In this document: positions 4,501-5,302 of the stretch, piece by piece
How positions within the stretch are numbered: position 1 is the stretch's first letter
How the letters are laid out: each line of letters opens with the position of its first letter
NCBI GenBank assembly: GCA_902478765.1
Contig: CABSMN010000107.1
Span: 1-5,302 of the forward strand
DNA length: 5,302 nucleotides
Direction: 5' to 3'
DNA from: an uncultured Collinsella sp.
GTDB taxonomy: Bacteria; Actinomycetota; Coriobacteriia; Coriobacteriales; Coriobacteriaceae
The notes under the pieces: generated by a model
What the model saw: the letters and a program-made list of their open reading frames with translations, nothing else
Database searches by the model: none
What the model was told of the DNA's origin: nothing
Made by a program: the position numbers and the translations under genes

Positions 4501-5302
4501 ACGCCACCGTCTTGCAAGCGGCGGAGCGCTCCCAGTCGACCTCCTGCGTCGTCCAATGCACGCCGTCGAGGCTCGTCTCGATGCGCATCTTGGTCACAGT
4601 GCCGTTACCGGCATCATCGCGCGGATAGTACTCGAGCTTGTCGAGCTTGTAAGCGCGACCGTAGTCAACGGTAAGCGCCTTGCCCAGATCGTTGCCACCG
4701 GAGTGGAAACCGCCGTCGCCCGACTGGAACTCATGGTCGAAGGCGAGTTCGGCCTTATGGCTACCGTAGAGCGAGCCCTCCCAAGTGATTTCCTCGGCCT
4801 CAGGCACGTTCCGCCACGGGTCGAGCGCAGAGTTCGCCTCAAGCACGTCGCTCCATGCGGAGTAGCCATCGGCGTTGCGCGAACGAATCTGGTAGGTATG
4901 CTTGCTGTTGTAGGCAAGATCGGTATGCGTGAATTCTGCCGCATCGCCCACGGCGAACACAGTGCCGTCTACCTTAAGGTCGTAGGAGGTAGCACCATCG
5001 ACCTTCCCCCAGGTGAGCTTAATGCTCGTGGGGGTCGTGGCGTCCTCGGGGGCAGCAAGGTTCGCGGGTGCGGAGAGGTTCTCGTTGAAGCGGTCGGCCG
5101 CGAGCGTGGCATCGGCGTTCACGAAATCGCCCAGTTCGAGCGTCTGCGCTGCCGTGGCGACATCGGTCTTCGCGAACTTGACGTAGACCTTGGGATTCGT
5201 GGTGATCTTGGTGTTGTTGAAGCTCTCGCCCTGCTCGGCCTCGGTGCTGCCTGCGTCGCTACCGTAGTGGTTGAGGTTGGGGGTCTCGTTGTAGAAGTAG
5301 AC
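1562..5302 (-). CDS. Multi-domain cell-wall-anchored glycan-binding surface protein, 5' end missing
   Basis: The frame is open from base 5302 to TAG at 1562-1564, giving 1246 visible residues and no start in the window. Approximate domain order, numbered from the first visible residue: end of an unidentified domain 1-75; fibronectin III 78-157; F5/8C (CBM32-like) 160-298; dockerin-like 306-370; cohesin-like 378-515; galactose-binding-like beta-sandwich 524-688; Big2 690-783; FIVAR 785-852; second CBM32-like 860-1018; FIVARs 1024-1096 and 1103-1169; Gly/Asn linker 1170-1209; IPNTG 1211-1215, membrane helix and HRRSKAK tail. By known families this is the tail of a large extracellular enzyme or adhesin acting on host or dietary glycans. 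Similar CBM32, cohesin and FIVAR strings follow GH84, GH89, GH101 and other catalytic domains in gut bacteria. The catalytic family cannot be named from this window. The gene has its own terminator and a sortase lies nearby. Confidence 0.95.
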   Translation of the reverse strand, partial: VYFYNETPNLNHYGSDAGSTEAEQGESFNNTKITTNPKVYVKFAKTDVATAAQTLELGDFVNADATLAADRFNENLSAPANLAAPEDATTPTSIKLTWGKVDGATSYDLKVDGTVFAVGDAAEFTHTDLAYNSKHTYQIRSRNADGYSAWSDVLEANSALDPWRNVPEAEEITWEGSLYGSHKAELAFDHEFQSGDGGFHSGGNDLGKALTVDYGRAYKLDKLEYYPRDDAGNGTVTKMRIETSLDGVHWTTQEVDWERSAACKTVAFDGAVAARYVRMTPLASVGNFFSASEIAIYKTDGTDGFAVGSNLNKATVSDGDYSNMKNYLGLENREPDTSTFDSQIRAHFADLNGNGVYDVYDYSFTMAALDGGTKQKGKAAGTLAVIPSKMEVEAGDEITVDVYATDAENINALGALVNFNSDQFEYVSESIAQDASTAGMENLSREKVQFTDGHQTINLAFANRGDAKLFNSTGVVASFKLKAKTAGKVELPSTSWLVGPACDALEFVSDGTVTMPGVPQPTKSEYGRDAFDITMTNDELPTDDGTNVEKLIQQKSYDGLFDNNEGGNDFEFLWNYGPNWIDGKMPTYVKLPATMTFAFKTPSKLDSVEVVNRNGGNGTVQKIKSVVTFEDGSTQEFSGGSFDSYQARYAFGLSAENKGKKATKVEITPLEASGDQMLTLREINFNYTQGVEAIEGVELGKNQTEFFEGDVTLVDAKATPESAGYPYVTVESSDPSVVSVSAVQAGDSVSYYLRANKAGKATITVASVLDPSKTASYEVEVKAGVDTSALIAALSKAAGYSESVYTKDSYAALTAAVEAAQKLLDGGQGSYSKKDVADATAKIEKAIDGLKMRPVDEKSLINTPENRENVKVTGFSSEADYEGSNAVNALDGDEQTLWHSDWAYKAGMPQYLTVDLGRDYDLTDVTFLPRQDGGTNGDIFEAEVLVSDTADGYEMGTATSMGTFTFDNDGRVLTDRGDWKQMSFGAARGRYVTVKVLHAGGGSVDAYCSMAELKFYGTAVPNPVAKDDLTAAIEKVDAEVAAGDLKASDYTEASWTAFQNALASARAILNDENATQDEVDQALKALESARDALEKTPVTPVENPTKKQLKALVKQAKETDTRGKTDESVKALTDAITYAEDVLGDENASDIQLQAAYDQLKLAIESLKDADSGNQGGSGNQGSGNGSNGGNQAGKPAGDKAQGSKKSGSAIPNTGDQTAATVAAVGGLGAIIAAIGAFFHRRSKAK
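1565..1672 (-). other. C-terminal cell-wall sorting signal (IPNTG)
   Basis: The last 36 residues of the surface protein: IPNTGD, then a hydrophobic helix (TAATVAAVGGLGAIIAAIGA FF) and HRRSKAK. This is the LPXTG-type layout with Ile in place of Leu. A sortase would cut between Thr and Gly and attach the Thr to the wall. Confidence 0.92.
1676..1795 (-). other. Gly/Asn/Ser-rich wall-spanning linker
   Basis: Residues 1170-1209, made of GNQ/GSGN-type units followed by a lysine-containing stretch. The DNA carries imperfect tandem units; CCTGGTTGCC occurs at 1726-1735, 1759-1768 and 1777-1786 on the plus strand. Such flexible stretches cross the peptidoglycan just before a sorting signal and often vary in length between strains. 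Confidence 0.82.
1796..2233 (-). other. FIVAR domains 2 and 3
   Basis: Residues 1024-1096 and 1103-1169, joined by a TPVTPVENPT linker. Each has the three-helix pattern: LTAAIEKVDAEVAAGDLKAS then TEASWTAFQNALASARAIL and EVDQALKALESARDALEK; LKALVKQAKETDTRGKTDES then VKALTDAITYAEDVL and QLQAAYDQLKLAIESLKD. Both carry a DENA(T/S) insert before the last helix, so they are recent relatives. They hold the binding domains away from the wall. Confidence 0.85.
2249..2725 (-). other. Second F5/8C (CBM32-like) carbohydrate-binding domain
   Basis: Residues 860-1018. This copy is close to the family consensus: NAVNALDGDEQTLWHSDWA, QYLTVDLGRDYDLTDVTFLP, RQDGGTNGDI, then RYVTVKVLHA and MAELKFYGT at the end. 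The intact D-G-D-E-x-T-x-W-H-S strip suggests a working sugar-binding domain. The galactose/GalNAc-type ligand is inferred from the family, not read directly. Confidence 0.9.
2747..2950 (-). other. FIVAR helical domain 1
   Basis: Residues 785-852. ALIAALSKAAGYSESVYTKD, SYAALTAAVEAAQKLLD and the final DVADATAKIEKAIDGLK show the FIVAR three-helix pattern: L-x-x-A-[IL]-x-x-A, Y-x-x-x-S-[WY]-x-A-L, then V-x-x-A-x-x-x-[IL]-x-x-A-[IL]-x-x-L. FIVAR modules in wall-bound glycosidases serve as spacers or protein- or carbohydrate-contact units. Confidence 0.8.
2954..3235 (-). other. Bacterial Ig-like domain (Big2)
   Basis: Residues 690-783. VTLVDAKATPESAGYPYVTV, ESSDPSVVSVSA and ANKAGKATITVAS fit the Big2 core, W/E-x-S-x-x-x-V-x-x-V followed by A-x-x-x-G-x-A-x-I-T-V. 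Such domains act as stalks in surface proteins. Confidence 0.72.
3239..3733 (-). other. Galactose-binding-like beta-sandwich, family unclear
   Basis: Residues 524-688. SYDGLFDNNEGGNDFEFLWN opens like a discoidin fold (an LFDGN.. type entry). It continues with LPATMTFAFKTPSKLDSVEV, VNRNGGNGTVQKIKSVVTFE and ATKVEITPLEASGDQMLTLR, ending in EINFNY in the place of the usual last strand. It looks like a divergent relative of F5/8C domains rather than a clear CBM32. I cannot assign a binding partner. Confidence 0.5.
3758..4171 (-). other. Cohesin-like domain
   Basis: Residues 378-515. GTLAVIPSKMEVEAGDEITV, then DVYATDAENINALGALVNFN, DQFEYVSES, INLAFANRGDAKLFNSTGVV, and ASFKLKAK show the usual cohesin strand order: a V-x-x-G-[DE]-x-[VI] opening, an N-[IL]-x-A-x-x-x-x-[VL]-x-[FY] second motif, and a late strand of the A-x-[IFL]-x-F-K type. 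The domain starts only about eight residues after the dockerin-like segment. Cohesins are receptors for dockerins; in single surface glycosidases they are thought to link separate enzymes. Confidence 0.72.
4193..4387 (-). other. Dockerin-like duplicated calcium-binding segment
   Basis: Residues 306-370. The second half has a canonical dockerin loop, DLNGNGVYDVYDYSF, with D1, N3, N5, G6, D9 and D12 in calcium-ligand positions followed by a helix. About 40 residues before it, NLNKATVSDGDYSNMKNYLG aligns with it (LN...V.D..DYS) but has lost some ligands, so it is the degenerate first repeat. Two half-repeats in about 65 residues match the type I dockerin size. Dockerins bind cohesins to assemble multi-enzyme complexes. 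Confidence 0.72.
4409..4825 (-). other. First F5/8C (CBM32-like) carbohydrate-binding domain
   Basis: Residues 160-298. The discoidin signature is seen in the AFDHEFQSGDGGFHSGG segment (the place of A-x-D-G-x-x-x-T-x-W-H-S), L-T-V-D-Y-G-R, LDKLEYYPRDDAGNGTVTK, ETSLDGVHWT, and the closing ARYVRMTP with SASEIAIYK. CBM32 domains commonly bind galactose, GalNAc or GlcNAc ends of glycans. The Asp and Trp of the first motif are replaced (DHE, GFHS), so the specificity may differ from the second copy. Confidence 0.8.
4832..5071 (-). other. Fibronectin type III domain
   Basis: Residues 78-157 of the surface protein. APANLAAPEDATTPTSIKLT, then WGKVDGATSYDLKVDG, and later YQIRSRNADGYSAWSD follow the FN3 pattern: a proline-rich first strand, SIKLTW, the W-x-x-V-x-G-A-x-x-Y core, and the closing Y-x-[IV]-R-[AS]-x-N-x-x-G-x-S-x-W-S. 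FN3 units usually act as spacers between catalytic and binding modules of secreted glycosidases, consistent with a catalytic region upstream of the window. Confidence 0.75.

Noticed and set aside
5120..5122. GTG as the true start of the large surface protein
   Set aside because: The frame continues open and protein-like to the window edge, there is no convincing ribosome binding site before it, and no signal peptide follows.

Overview
The window looks like a GC-rich Gram-positive gut-type genome, most plausibly a coriobacterium such as Collinsella or a relative. This is inferred from base composition, a sortase beside a sortase-anchored multi-domain surface protein, and a clostridial/coriobacterial-looking PurE. 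No rRNA or other taxonomic marker is present, so the assignment is tentative. All supported genes lie on the minus strand, so transcription runs from high to low coordinates.

From right to left, 5302-1562 is the 3' part of one very large gene for a cell-wall-anchored surface protein. Its beginning lies beyond the right edge. The visible 1246 residues form a string of glycan-binding and adhesion modules: fibronectin III, a CBM32-type F5/8C domain, a dockerin-like calcium-binding pair, a cohesin-like domain, a galactose-binding-like beta-sandwich, Big2, FIVAR, a second CBM32-type domain, two more FIVARs, a Gly/Asn-rich linker, IPNTG, a membrane helix and a basic tail. This order resembles the non-catalytic tails of large secreted glycosidases that attack mucin and host glycans. 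The catalytic part, if there is one, is outside the window.

The 289-base gap 1273-1561 holds a good intrinsic terminator for the surface-protein gene, a striking 30-bp-arm palindrome (1368-1455) of unknown nature, and a candidate promoter and leader for purE. purE (1272-808) is complete and encodes N5-carboxyaminoimidazole ribonucleotide mutase of purine synthesis. Thirty-six bases later a class B-type sortase begins (771-1). It is cut by the left window edge before its catalytic Cys and Arg.

The surface protein and the sortase form a plausible substrate/enzyme pair separated by a housekeeping purine gene. No clearly new system is proven. The points most worth checking are the dockerin and cohesin side by side in one chain, the palindrome, and the sortase-substrate pairing.
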